Source of the DNA: Halodesulfovibrio spirochaetisodalis | GTDB taxonomy: Bacteria > Desulfobacterota > Desulfovibrionia > Desulfovibrionales > Desulfovibrionaceae | Assembly (NCBI RefSeq): GCF_001672295.1 | Contig: NZ_JXMS01000011.1 | Coordinates: forward strand, 1-64,000 | Direction of reading: 5' to 3' | Length of the DNA: 64,000 nucleotides | Shown: one piece after another, positions 16,031-24,838 of the stretch | How positions within the stretch are numbered: the first letter of the stretch is position 1 | Layout of the letters: every line of letters starts with the position of its first letter | Notes under the pieces: model-generated | What the model was told of the DNA's origin: nothing | Seen by the model: the letters and a program-made list of their open reading frames with translations, nothing else | The model's database searches: none | Program-made: the position numbers and the translations under genes

Positions 16031-18478
16031 GTGAAAACAAAAATTCTCTTTTTTCCGGGGGTAGTTCTGCTGCTCTGGACAGGGCTGATTGTGGCCTTGT
16101 TCAGTTGGTTTGTTATGGGCGAACAGCAGCATATAGAACAGATTGCTCTGCGGCAGGCGAAAGCTTTTTTCAGTCAGGTGGTGACTGCAAGAGAGTGGAA
16201 TGCCATGCATGGCGGAGTGTATGTTGAAGTGACCAATACGGTTAAGCCGAACCCGTATCTGGAAACTGAGGACAGGGATATCATAACCGTGGATGGGAAA
16301 ATGTTCACAAAGATCAACCCTGCCTACATGACCCGCCAGCTTTCAGAAATTTTATCCATAAGTTCCGGTGTATCTTTCCATATAACCAGTCTTGATCCTA
16401 AGCGCGAAGGGAACTCTGCTGATGAATGGGAAAAGAATTCGCTACGTGCTTTTGAAAAAGGTGAGTCGGAACGGTTTGAATTTATCAATCAAGGTACAGA
16501 AAATGCCACGTACCGGTATATGGCTCCGTTGTATGCGACAGCATCCTGTGTTCAATGCCATCAGGAACCTGGTTCTTCTATCCGTGGTGACATTCGTGGT
16601 GGTATCAGTGTCTCGATAGCTGCTCATCCGTTATTGCTGCTTGCTGATGCTAATCTGGACAGGATGGGACTGGTTTTCCTCGTGGTAGGGATAATCGGCT
16701 TTGTTGGCTTCGGGTACAGTGCTGTTCAAATTATCCGTAAGCGCGACGAGGCTGAAACTGCAAGTCGAATAAAATCCATGTTTTTGGCGAATATGAGCCA
16801 TGATATGCGGACGCCGCTTACTGGTATCATTGGAATGTCCGAATTGTTGCGCATCAAACCAGAACCTCATGAACAGGAAGAATATGCTTCTCTTCTTCAG
16901 CTTTCTGCCAGTAATCTTCTGGAAATAGTAAACGACATTACAGACTTTTCCCGAATTGAGTCAGGGAGGATGGAGCTAAAAGAGCGTCCGTTTGTTCTGG
17001 ACAGTCTTGTTCAGCAAAGTCTGGATATGGTGCGCTTTGCCTGTTCCCGTAAAAATATAGTGCTGGAAAGCGTGATACAGGACGATGTTCCTGATCAGTT
17101 TATCGGGGATGAGTTCCGTATCAGGCAGATGCTCGGAAACTTGCTGGGTAACAGCGTGAAGTTTACTCAAAAGGGTTCCATTACGCTTACAATTCGTAAT
17201 GAAGGAATAGTAAATGGTGTTTGTACGTTGCGTTTTTCCGTGCGTGATACCGGAATAGGAATCAGGCAATCCCATCTGGCTACTATTTTTGACAGTTTTT
17301 CTCAGGGAGAAGCTGCTCTTGAAGATGGGCGTATGGGCACAGGGCTCGGGCTTTCCATTACCCGTCACCTGACTTCAATGATGAAGGGACGAATATGGGT
17401 AAAAAGTAAGTTTGGTGCAGGCTCCACATTCGCATTTGAAATACCGTTGGAGTTACCTGCAGAAGCTGACCGTATTCCAGATGACGGAAAGGTGTGCGTT
17501 TCCAGTGTGGAAGCGTCAGGTACTATGACTGGGCACACCATTCTCGCTGTGGATGATAATCCGTTAAATCGGGTGTACATCCAGAAAACACTGGAGGCGC
17601 ATGGGCATACAGTACTGCTTGCAGAAGATGGTGAAAAAGCCCTTTCAGTGCTGCAAACACGATGCGTAGACATAATCTTTATGGATGTGCAGATGCCGGT
17701 AATGAACGGTATTGAAGCCACGAAGCAGATACGCGGCCGTGGTGATCTTGCTGTTGCGGCGGATGTTCCTATTATTGCCATTACAGCGTTTACTGTTGAC
17801 GGTGATCGTGAGCGTTTCTTGCAGGCCGGTATGAGCCACTATGTGAGCAAGCCGTTGCAGGCGCAGGATATTTTGGACGTACTGGTGAGTGTACTTGGTG
17901 CACCACCAGCGTCTGTTGAGGATGCGCCTCAGGGGAATGATGAGGCGCAGAATGGTGAGGGATATGACGTTCTTCCGTGCGATGCAGAAAAGTCAATGCT
18001 ATATGGGGCAGAAGAAGTAGATGCAACAGCGGTCAGCTTACAGATTGAGGAGAATGCTATGGTGTTTTTAGATGTCAAAAAAGCAATGGAAGCCATGGCA
18101 GGTAATGCAAATTTGTTCGGTATATTGTGTTCCAGTTTTTTGCAGGAATCTGCTGAAAAAGAAGGTAGCTTACAGCGCGCGGTAGCAGAGCAGGATTGGC
18201 AGGCTGCTATGGTCGCGGCACACGCATTAAAAAATTCTGCGGGACTGCTGTGTGCAACAGCGTTGCAGGCCAGTGCTACACGGATTGAAGCCGACTGTAG
18301 AAAGATTGTTGAAACACATGGAGCTTCCATTGACTCTGTAGAGGGAAGTAGCGAGCAGTACGCTGCTGAGCCTGTAATCTGTGGGAGGATTGCTGCCGAT
18401 GTGGAAGAACTTAGTGTTGTACTGGTGCATACCCGTAATGCGATTACCAAAGTTATAGAGGAGACAGCACGTGGCTAA
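16031..18478 (+). CDS. Haem-binding hybrid histidine kinase (DUF3365 sensor, HisKA, HATPase, REC, HPt)
   Basis: About 815 residues from the GTG at 16031. That start is preferred over TTG at 16001, which lies inside the third regulatory box; GGGTGG precedes the GTG. An N-terminal membrane helix is followed by a periplasmic sensor of the DUF3365/Tll0287 type containing CVQCH (about 173), a single c-type haem site. After a second membrane helix come HisKA with MSHDMRTPL (His about 256), HATPase with NLLGNSVKFT, a receiver with phospho-Asp in FMDVQMP (about 551), and a C-terminal HPt with AHALKNSAG (about 729). The stop overlaps the start of the sigma-54 regulator by 8 bases. A haem sensor beside haem-based nitrogen-oxide enzymes suggests it senses a redox state or ligand such as NO. 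Confidence 0.88.
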   Translation: MKTKILFFPGVVLLLWTGLIVALFSWFVMGEQQHIEQIALRQAKAFFSQVVTAREWNAMHGGVYVEVTNTVKPNPYLETEDRDIITVDGKMFTKINPAYMTRQLSEILSISSGVSFHITSLDPKREGNSADEWEKNSLRAFEKGESERFEFINQGTENATYRYMAPLYATASCVQCHQEPGSSIRGDIRGGISVSIAAHPLLLLADANLDRMGLVFLVVGIIGFVGFGYSAVQIIRKRDEAETASRIKSMFLANMSHDMRTPLTGIIGMSELLRIKPEPHEQEEYASLLQLSASNLLEIVNDITDFSRIESGRMELKERPFVLDSLVQQSLDMVRFACSRKNIVLESVIQDDVPDQFIGDEFRIRQMLGNLLGNSVKFTQKGSITLTIRNEGIVNGVCTLRFSVRDTGIGIRQSHLATIFDSFSQGEAALEDGRMGTGLGLSITRHLTSMMKGRIWVKSKFGAGSTFAFEIPLELPAEADRIPDDGKVCVSSVEASGTMTGHTILAVDDNPLNRVYIQKTLEAHGHTVLLAEDGEKALSVLQTRCVDIIFMDVQMPVMNGIEATKQIRGRGDLAVAADVPIIAITAFTVDGDRERFLQAGMSHYVSKPLQAQDILDVLVSVLGAPPASVEDAPQGNDEAQNGEGYDVLPCDAEKSMLYGAEEVDATAVSLQIEENAMVFLDVKKAMEAMAGNANLFGILCSSFLQESAEKEGSLQRAVAEQDWQAAMVAAHALKNSAGLLCATALQASATRIEADCRKIVETHGASIDSVEGSSEQYAAEPVICGRIAADVEELSVVLVHTRNAITKVIEETARG

Positions 18479-19916
18479 AATCCTTGTTGTTGATGATGAA
18501 CTGCTGATTCGCACTATGCTGTCAGAGGTTATTACCTCGTTGGGACATGAAGTCATTGCAAAAGAGAACCTTACACAGGGGTTAGCTGCTGCAAAAGAAA
18601 TCTGTTTTGATGTTATCTACTTAGATGTGCTGCTGCCAGACGGTAATGGTCTGGAGTCTATTAATGAGATCAGACAGGTATCTTCCTGTCCCGAACTGAT
18701 TGTCATGACAGGGCATGCAACTCCAGATGACGCTGAAATGGCGGTACGCCACGGTGTATGGGAGTATCTCCATAAACCTTTTACTGTTGAGCATATTGTC
18801 CGTTCTCTTACTCGTGTGATCGCGTTTCGGGAGCAAAAGCGTCAGCAGATGAAGTCTGCTTTGAAGAGGGATGATATTGTCGGGAGCAGTCCTGCACTGA
18901 TGCAGGCTCTTGACCTTGTGGCGCAGGCAGCGTCTACCTCGGTAAATACGTTGGTGCAGGGAAAAACCGGTACAGGCAAAGAGCTGTTCAGTCGCGCTAT
19001 CCATGACAACAGCAGCCGTTCAAATAAGCCGTTTGTGGCGCTGGACTGTGCTTCGTTTACAGAGACGCTGCTGGAAAGCCATTTGTTCGGGCATAAAAAG
19101 GGTGCGTTTACAGGGGCAACAGCAGACCGCGAAGGTGTATTGCAGGCCGCAGATGGTGGCACACTGTTTCTTGATGAAATAGGCGAGTTGCCAATGCAGC
19201 AGCAAAGTGCTTTTTTACGTGTGCTTGAAACTAAGCGTTTTCGACCTATTGGCTCGACGAAAGAAATAACCAGCGATTTTAGGCTGGTTGCAGCGACAAA
19301 TAAAGATTTGCGCGAGATGGTTCGGTTAGGTCTGTTCCGTGAAGATCTACTGTACCGCTTGCGTGGATTGTCCATTATCTTGCCGCCGTTGCGGGAGCGT
19401 AAAGAAGATTTGCCGGAACTGGTAACATGGTGGTTGAAGAAACGGTGCGAATCACATGACCTGCGATCAAAAGTGGTGTCGGACGATTTTATGGAAACCA
19501 TCATGGCCTATGATTGGCCGGGTAATGTCCGTGAATTTATTCATAGTATGGATAGAGCTTGCACGACCGTGGGGCAGGAGTCCGTATTATACAGCACGCA
19601 TTTACCTGTGGAGTTACGTGTGAGCGTTGCCAGAGCGGCTACAGGAGAGCAACTGGGGCAAAGTCTGGTTGATCCTGTTGCCCAAGAAACAGCGTATATA
19701 GCTTCGACCCCAACCATAAATTCTGCTGTTTCCCTAACAGAACCGAATGTTTTTCTTCCGCAGTCATTGAAAGAGCATAGGCTTACAAAAGAAAAAGAAT
19801 ATATTGAAGGACTGCTTGCCTATACACAGGGTGATATTAAGCAGGCACACATACTTGCCGGAGTCTCACGTGGCCATCTTTATGAGCTTATGAAAAAACA
19901 TAACTGTAGTAAGTAA
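18471..19916 (+). CDS. Sigma-54-dependent response regulator (NtrC family)
   Basis: A 481-residue cytoplasmic activator starting at GTG with GAGGAG upstream, overlapping the kinase stop. The receiver domain (1-120) has the acidic pair VVDDE and phospho-Asp in YLDVLLPDG. The AAA+ domain (about 140-370) has Walker A GKTGTGKE, the sigma-54 contact loop GAFTGA and Walker B GGTLFLDEIGELP. The C-terminal Fis-type helix-turn-helix is AHILAGVSRGHLYELMKKH. It is the obvious target of the adjacent hybrid kinase, and the -24/-12 promoter and three boxes upstream of the cytochrome operon make that operon its likely target. Confidence 0.92.
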   Translation: MAKILVVDDELLIRTMLSEVITSLGHEVIAKENLTQGLAAAKEICFDVIYLDVLLPDGNGLESINEIRQVSSCPELIVMTGHATPDDAEMAVRHGVWEYLHKPFTVEHIVRSLTRVIAFREQKRQQMKSALKRDDIVGSSPALMQALDLVAQAASTSVNTLVQGKTGTGKELFSRAIHDNSSRSNKPFVALDCASFTETLLESHLFGHKKGAFTGATADREGVLQAADGGTLFLDEIGELPMQQQSAFLRVLETKRFRPIGSTKEITSDFRLVAATNKDLREMVRLGLFREDLLYRLRGLSIILPPLRERKEDLPELVTWWLKKRCESHDLRSKVVSDDFMETIMAYDWPGNVREFIHSMDRACTTVGQESVLYSTHLPVELRVSVARAATGEQLGQSLVDPVAQETAYIASTPTINSAVSLTEPNVFLPQSLKEHRLTKEKEYIEGLLAYTQGDIKQAHILAGVSRGHLYELMKKHNCSK

Positions 19917-19935
19917 CATCATTGTAGAATGATGT
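19916..19935. repeat. Inverted repeat downstream of the sigma-54 regulator gene
   Basis: ACATCATT-GTAG-AATGATGT begins at the last base of the regulator stop codon. No U-run follows. It could be a weak transcript-end hairpin or a binding site for a regulator of the P460-like gene. Confidence 0.35.
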
Positions 19936-20059
19936 AATAAATCAGCAGAGTAACCGGTATATCTTTCTATATACTTGAACGACAAGTGCTTACGGGACGA
20001 TACTCTATATGTTCAATGCTGGCGGTATGTTGTCGTCAGGGGATATATAGGGGGAGTCC

Positions 20060-20650
20060 ATGCAGAGGATTCGGTTTATTCTGACACTGACGTGTGTAGC
20101 TTTTTTTCTGGCATCTCCGGTGCGTTCCGTAACGTTTGAAGGAGAGTGCACTGCAACGCAGGAAGAGTGGGAAAAAGCATTTAAAGAGTGGGACAGTGCA
20201 AGACAGGTTTGGCATGAGCCGAAGCAGGCTCCAAACAAAATGCCATTTCCTGATAGCTATAGAGATTGGAATTTATTCAGTATATCCTACCGTGAGGATA
20301 CGCAGACATTGCATGCCATTATGGGAAACGATGTTGCAATGCTTGCCGCACGGAATAAATATTTTCCTCCCTGGCCGGAAGGAACTATCCTTGTGAAAGT
20401 TGCCTGGCGTCAGCGCAGACTTCCGGAATGGCCTGAAGCATGGGTTCCGGCTGACCTCCTTGCTATCGGCATGATGTATAAGAATAAGGAACAGTATGCG
20501 GATACGCTGGGTTGGGGATTTTCTATCTGGAAAAAAGAGAAGCGTAAGCTTCCAGAAAATTTTGGTGCCACCGTACAGGAGTGTGTAGCGTGTCATGCTC
20601 CGTTGGAAAAAAAGGATTATGTCTTTACCATGCCTGCAATTCTTCCATAG
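20060..20650 (+). CDS. Cytochrome P460-like protein with C-terminal haem motif
   Basis: A 196-residue secreted protein with a signal peptide (about residues 1-23) and GGGGGAG three bases before the ATG. The segment PDSYRDWNLFSISYREDTQTLHAIMGND, followed by WPEGTILVKVAWRQR, matches the cytochrome P460 beta-sheet fold, and CVACH at about 177 is its single c-haem motif near the C-terminus. True P460s oxidise hydroxylamine and bind NO with a Lys- or Tyr-crosslinked haem. Relatives without the crosslink (cytochrome c'-beta) bind or trap NO. The crosslinking residue is not identifiable by eye. It lies between two two-component systems and across from HAO-like genes, so a nitrogen-oxide detoxification role is likely. 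Confidence 0.75.
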   Translation: MQRIRFILTLTCVAFFLASPVRSVTFEGECTATQEEWEKAFKEWDSARQVWHEPKQAPNKMPFPDSYRDWNLFSISYREDTQTLHAIMGNDVAMLAARNKYFPPWPEGTILVKVAWRQRRLPEWPEAWVPADLLAIGMMYKNKEQYADTLGWGFSIWKKEKRKLPENFGATVQECVACHAPLEKKDYVFTMPAILP

Positions 20651-20871
20651 CAGGTTGTGAGTAAGAGATAGCCAGATGACGAAGCATAGACTTCGTACAG
20701 ATCGAGATATTGAAGGGGAAGAGAGCAGTTATTTTACTGGATTGTGACAGTGTGCCATGCTGTTGCTGCCGGTGAGTATCTGCTCTTTTTTTTGTCTTTG
20801 ATTCGGGATATGCATTATACACAGTGTCTGCATTCCCTGCGTGCACTGTCCACTGCGTAAGGGAGCATAGT

Positions 20872-22206
20872 TTGAAGCGTATTGATAATAACCGTTCCGC
20901 ATCAGTTGAAATTTGCTGCTTTGTCGGCATAGCAGCTTGCATAGGGCTTGCTGTAGCCGGAAGTATGCCTGCACCTTTTGCTCAAGGATGGATTCGATTT
21001 TTGCAGTTGGTTGTGCCAGTCGTTGTTCTCGGTTTTGTTTGTGTACTGCACCGGAGATGGCGCGAATCGGTTTCAGCTCAAAATAGAAGCGTGCTGCTTG
21101 AACTGGCTGATACTAAGTTAGCTTTACATAAATTGCAGCGAAATAAAGCGTTGATGCAATCGATTTTTCACGCATCACAAAATATGTACTATGTGTTCGA
21201 TGAGTTTTGTGTGTGCAGGAATGTCATAACATCCAGAGAAGACTTGCTTGAGTTGTGCCATGTAGCAGAGCCGTGCGGTAAGAAACTGAATGAACTTTTT
21301 GATGCGGATGTAGCCAAAGTTGTCCAGCGATCTTTGTTGAAAAGCCTTGATTGCAAGCGGCTGCAAGTTATTGAATACCGTGTCGAACATGAAGGAAAAG
21401 AATACTGGCTTGAAGGGCGCGCTCTTGCATTGCCGCAGAATGGATGCGGTGCACGCCAGGTCGTTTGGATTGCACGGGATATTACTGAAGAAAAACGCAA
21501 TAGAGAAGCTGTACGGCTTTTGTCTACGCAGCTGGCCCTGTCGGAAGAACAGCAGCGTCGTAAAATTGCAGTCGAGTTGCATGATAGCCTCGGACAGATT
21601 TTGGCTATTGTCAAAATGCGTCTTAATTTGCTGCGCCGTTGTCTGCGTGATGGTGATGAACTTGCGTTGCTTGATGCCAGCATGGAACAGCTTGGAAGCG
21701 GTATTGAGCTGACACGGACACTCGTATGGGAATTAAGCCCGCCAACATTGTATGCACTCGGGCTTGTTTCTGCTGTTGAGTGGCTTGGTGAAAAGTACGC
21801 TGGAGAGCATGACATAGAGTTTACAGTGGAAGACGAAATGCAATGCTGTATATGGGACAGCGATTTCAAGATCATGCTGTTCCGTATAGTTCGAGAGCTT
21901 ATGGCAAACGTTGTAAAGCATGCTGATGCATCAGCTTGTGCCATTGCATTTTTCAGCCGGATGGAAGGTCTCGTTGTTACGGTACATGACAATGGCAAGG
22001 GCTTTCCAGAAGGAACAGACCGGACTGGGTTCAGAAAGGGGTTCGGGCTGTTGACGATTCAGGAGTCTGTACGGCATCTGGGAGGTGATGTGCACTATAC
22101 ATCAGATGGTGTCGGCGGGTATGTTCGTATTTTTATTCCTTTCAAACAGACCGCACCGTCTCTCGGGGAACCGATAGGTGCAGCCACAGGAACGTTCAAT
22201 GGATAA
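20872..22206 (+). CDS. NarX/DegS-type sensor histidine kinase with PAS-like domain
   Basis: About 444 residues from the TTG at 20872 (GGGAG nine bases upstream); a GTG further upstream at 20824 has no ribosome site. Two hydrophobic segments fall in the first 60 residues with almost no periplasmic loop, followed by a coiled coil and a PAS-like region ending VWIARDITEEKRNREA. The HisKA_3 box is EEQQRRKIAVELHDSLGQILA, and the ATPase has MANVVKHADASA and NGKGFPEG with GFGLLTIQESV. Its start region follows the P460-like gene by 220 bases. The signal is unknown and probably sensed in the membrane or cytoplasm. Confidence 0.85.
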   Translation: MKRIDNNRSASVEICCFVGIAACIGLAVAGSMPAPFAQGWIRFLQLVVPVVVLGFVCVLHRRWRESVSAQNRSVLLELADTKLALHKLQRNKALMQSIFHASQNMYYVFDEFCVCRNVITSREDLLELCHVAEPCGKKLNELFDADVAKVVQRSLLKSLDCKRLQVIEYRVEHEGKEYWLEGRALALPQNGCGARQVVWIARDITEEKRNREAVRLLSTQLALSEEQQRRKIAVELHDSLGQILAIVKMRLNLLRRCLRDGDELALLDASMEQLGSGIELTRTLVWELSPPTLYALGLVSAVEWLGEKYAGEHDIEFTVEDEMQCCIWDSDFKIMLFRIVRELMANVVKHADASACAIAFFSRMEGLVVTVHDNGKGFPEGTDRTGFRKGFGLLTIQESVRHLGGDVHYTSDGVGGYVRIFIPFKQTAPSLGEPIGAATGTFNG

Positions 22207-22849
22207 CACTATCCGCGTAGTTATTGCAGATGACCATAAGGTTTTTTTAGAAGGGCTTTGCTCGCTTGTAAAAGATGAAGAAGATATCGAGGTAATAGGT
22301 AAGGCTGCAAACGGAGTAGAGCTGCTTGAACTGGTCGAAGAGTTGCGTCCTGATGTTGTTATCTCAGACATCAGCATGCCGGATATGAACGGTATCACCG
22401 CTGCACAGAAGATTACTCAGGAATTCCCTGATACGCGAATCATTGCATTGTCCATGCACAAGGATACTCAGTTCGTGCGGGAAATTCTTAAGACAAATGC
22501 GTATGGTTTTCTTCTTAAAGATTGTTGTTTCGATGAGTTGGCGCATGCTGTGCGCTCTGCAATGAATGGAGAAATTTGTCTGAGTCAACCTCTCAGAGAT
22601 TCTGTGGTGCTGGACTATATAGGTACCTTGCGGAATCCGCAGGATGAAGAAGTTGCGCTCTCTGCGCGGGAAAGCGAGGTGCTTAAGCTGATTGCAGAAG
22701 GACTCAGCACGAAAGAAGTGGCAGAGCAGTTGTGCATTAGCGTCAAAACTGTTGAGACGCACCGCAGGCAGATTATGCAGAAAACAAAATACACAAGTGT
22801 GGCAGAGCTCACAAAGTATGCAATTCGTTGTGGATTGACGACTGTTTAA
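22199..22849 (+). CDS. NarL/FixJ-family response regulator
   Basis: A 216-residue regulator. The ATG at 22199 is chosen because it overlaps the kinase stop by 8 bases, indicating translational coupling, and has AGGAAC upstream. The receiver (about 4-120) has IADDHK and phospho-Asp in VVISDISMPDMNG. The LuxR-type helix-turn-helix at about 150-210 has LSARESEVLKLIAEGLSTKEVAEQLCISVKTVETH. It is the partner of the 20872-22206 kinase. Targets are unknown; the AOR gene 160 bases downstream and the P460-like gene upstream are candidates. Confidence 0.9.
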   Translation: MDNTIRVVIADDHKVFLEGLCSLVKDEEDIEVIGKAANGVELLELVEELRPDVVISDISMPDMNGITAAQKITQEFPDTRIIALSMHKDTQFVREILKTNAYGFLLKDCCFDELAHAVRSAMNGEICLSQPLRDSVVLDYIGTLRNPQDEEVALSARESEVLKLIAEGLSTKEVAEQLCISVKTVETHRRQIMQKTKYTSVAELTKYAIRCGLTTV

Positions 22850-23007
22850 ACGCTCAATCAATGTCTAGCTATTTTAGCACGTTAAGGGAATGCCTTAGTT
22901 GTTTTCTACTTTTCCCTGATTGAGGGAACTATGTGTACGGCGTATACAGGAACTCCTATAAGGATTTATACACCGGTGTTATCCGGAGCAATACAAGGAG
23001 TTATTTA

Positions 23008-24732
23008 ATGAGAATTCTTAGAATTAATACTCGTACTCAGGAATATGCATTCGAAGAGCTTGGCGAATATGCAGGACTTGGCGGACGCGCTTTAACATCC
23101 CGCGTTGTTAACAAAGAAGTACCGGCTGACTGTCACGCGCTTTCTGCAGAAAACAAACTTGTTTTTGCATCCGGCGTTCTTGCTTGCACAAACGCTGCTA
23201 ACTCTGGTCGCGTATCTGTAGGTGCTAAATCTCCACTCACCGGTGGTATTAAAGAAAGTAACTCCGGTGGTCAGTTTGCTAACCAGATGGGTAAAATGGA
23301 TCTTCAGGCTATCATCCTTGAGGATAAGCCGGAAGATGAAGCTGGCTTCACTAATATTTTCATTTCCAAAGACACGGTAACGTTTTCTGCTGCTGACGAA
23401 ATTGTTGGTATGCACAACTACCCTGCACAGGAAAAACTGCAGGAAAAGTTTGGTAAAAAAGCAGTAACCTGTCTCTGTGGCCCTGCTGGCGAACATTGCA
23501 TGCAGGCTGCAACTATCCAGTTCTCCGACCCTGAAGGTCTCCCTACACGTTCAGCTGGTCGTGGAGGCATGGGTGCGGTTCTTGGTTCCAAAAAAGTTAA
23601 GTCCGTCATTCTTGACCCTGAAGTAAAAGGGAAAGTTGTGATGGGTGATGAAGAAGGCTTTAAAGCTGCTCGTAAAGAGTGGACAGATATTCTGCGCGGT
23701 CATCCGGTAACCAGTGAAGGTCTTCCAGCGTTCGGTACTGCAGTTCTCGTTAACATCATTAACGAAGCAGGCGCATTGCCGACTCAGAACTTCCGTAATG
23801 GCCGTTTTGACAATGCAGAGAAAATTTCCGGTGAAACTCTTGCAGACACCATCACCAAGCGTGACGGTAAAGTATCTCACGGTTGTCATACCGGTTGTAT
23901 TATCCAGTGCTCTCAGGTGTACAACGATAAAAACGGCAAAATGCTCACAACCGGTTTTGAATATGAAACTATCTGGGGCTTTGGTGCACATCTTCTTATC
24001 GATGATCTTGATATCATTGCTACCATGGACCGCACCTGTGACGAAATCGGCATGGATACCATTGAAATGGCAAGCTCTCTTGCAATGGCAATGGAAGGCG
24101 GCCTTATTGCTTGGGGCGATGCTCCGGCTGCACTTGAGTACCTCAGAAAAGTAGGTACTGGCGATCCTGTAGGCCGTATTCTTGGTAACGGTGCAGGCTT
24201 TACTGCAGCAGCATTCGGCGTAGACCGTATCCCGACTGTGAAAAACCAGGCATTGCCAGCGTATGACCCTCGTGCTGTAAAAGGCGTTGGTGTTACCTAC
24301 GCAACAACTCCTATGGGTGCTGACCATACTGCTGGTTACGGCGTATGTCAGAACGTTCTGAAATGTGGCGGTGACGTTGATGGTCACGGTAAAGACGGCA
24401 ACATTGAAGTTTCCAAGAACCTTCAGATTGCAACAGCAGCTGTAGACTCCCTTGGTCTTTGTCTCTTCGTAGCCTTTGCTGTTCTCGATGACGAGCGTGG
24501 TGTGCCATGTATGGCTAAACTCGTATCCGGTCTCCTTGGTTCTGAGTACAGCGTAGATGACGTTGTAAACCTTGGTGTGGGTGCACTTAAAGACGAGCTC
24601 GACTTTAACCGTCGCGCAGGCTTCACTGAAAAAGACGACCAGCTTCCACGTTGGTTCACTGAAGAAGCACTGCCACCACATAACGTTAAGTGGGACTTTA
24701 CTGCTGAAGAGCTTCAGGAAGCAAAAGTGTAA
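23008..24732 (+). CDS. aor: Aldehyde:ferredoxin oxidoreductase, tungsten type
   Basis: A 574-residue cytoplasmic enzyme that oxidises aldehydes to acids with ferredoxin, or the reverse, using a W-bispyranopterin and a [4Fe-4S] cluster. AAGGAG nine bases before the ATG at 23008 fixes the start over the longer frame from 22933. Family marks are RILRINTRTQEYAFEEL at the N-terminus, GLGGRALTSR, GRGGMGAVLGSKKVK at about 195-210, and the cluster cysteines CHTGCIIQC at about 294-302, with a fourth in GLCLFVAF near 490. Length is a little under Pyrococcus AOR. Such enzymes are common in sulfate reducers. It is a single-gene unit followed by a strong terminator. Confidence 0.9.
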   Translation: MRILRINTRTQEYAFEELGEYAGLGGRALTSRVVNKEVPADCHALSAENKLVFASGVLACTNAANSGRVSVGAKSPLTGGIKESNSGGQFANQMGKMDLQAIILEDKPEDEAGFTNIFISKDTVTFSAADEIVGMHNYPAQEKLQEKFGKKAVTCLCGPAGEHCMQAATIQFSDPEGLPTRSAGRGGMGAVLGSKKVKSVILDPEVKGKVVMGDEEGFKAARKEWTDILRGHPVTSEGLPAFGTAVLVNIINEAGALPTQNFRNGRFDNAEKISGETLADTITKRDGKVSHGCHTGCIIQCSQVYNDKNGKMLTTGFEYETIWGFGAHLLIDDLDIIATMDRTCDEIGMDTIEMASSLAMAMEGGLIAWGDAPAALEYLRKVGTGDPVGRILGNGAGFTAAAFGVDRIPTVKNQALPAYDPRAVKGVGVTYATTPMGADHTAGYGVCQNVLKCGGDVDGHGKDGNIEVSKNLQIATAAVDSLGLCLFVAFAVLDDERGVPCMAKLVSGLLGSEYSVDDVVNLGVGALKDELDFNRRAGFTEKDDQLPRWFTEEALPPHNVKWDFTAEELQEAKV

Positions 24733-24756
24733 TTCTGATTGAAATAGAGAGTATAA

Positions 24757-24785
24757 AACGCCGGAGGAAACTCCGGCGTTTTTTT
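24757..24785 (+). terminator. Intrinsic terminator of the AOR gene
   Basis: A perfect 10-bp stem AACGCCGGAG / CTCCGGCGTT with a GAAA loop, followed by TTTTT. It lies 24 bases after the AOR stop codon. Confidence 0.9.
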
Positions 24786-24838
24786 ATGGTGAAATTGTAT
24801 ATGTAACAGCTTTTAACCCAGCTGCCTGACGATCAAAT

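Noticed and set aside
20010-20045. A sigma-54 promoter in front of the P460-like gene (CTGGCGGTATGTTGTC)
   Set aside because: The GG-to-GC spacing is wrong by one base and both core elements deviate, so it is not supported.
23551-24681. A 376-residue minus-strand frame opposite AOR
   Set aside because: It is an antisense shadow of the strongly conserved AOR frame, Cys/Phe-rich with no domain and no ribosome site.
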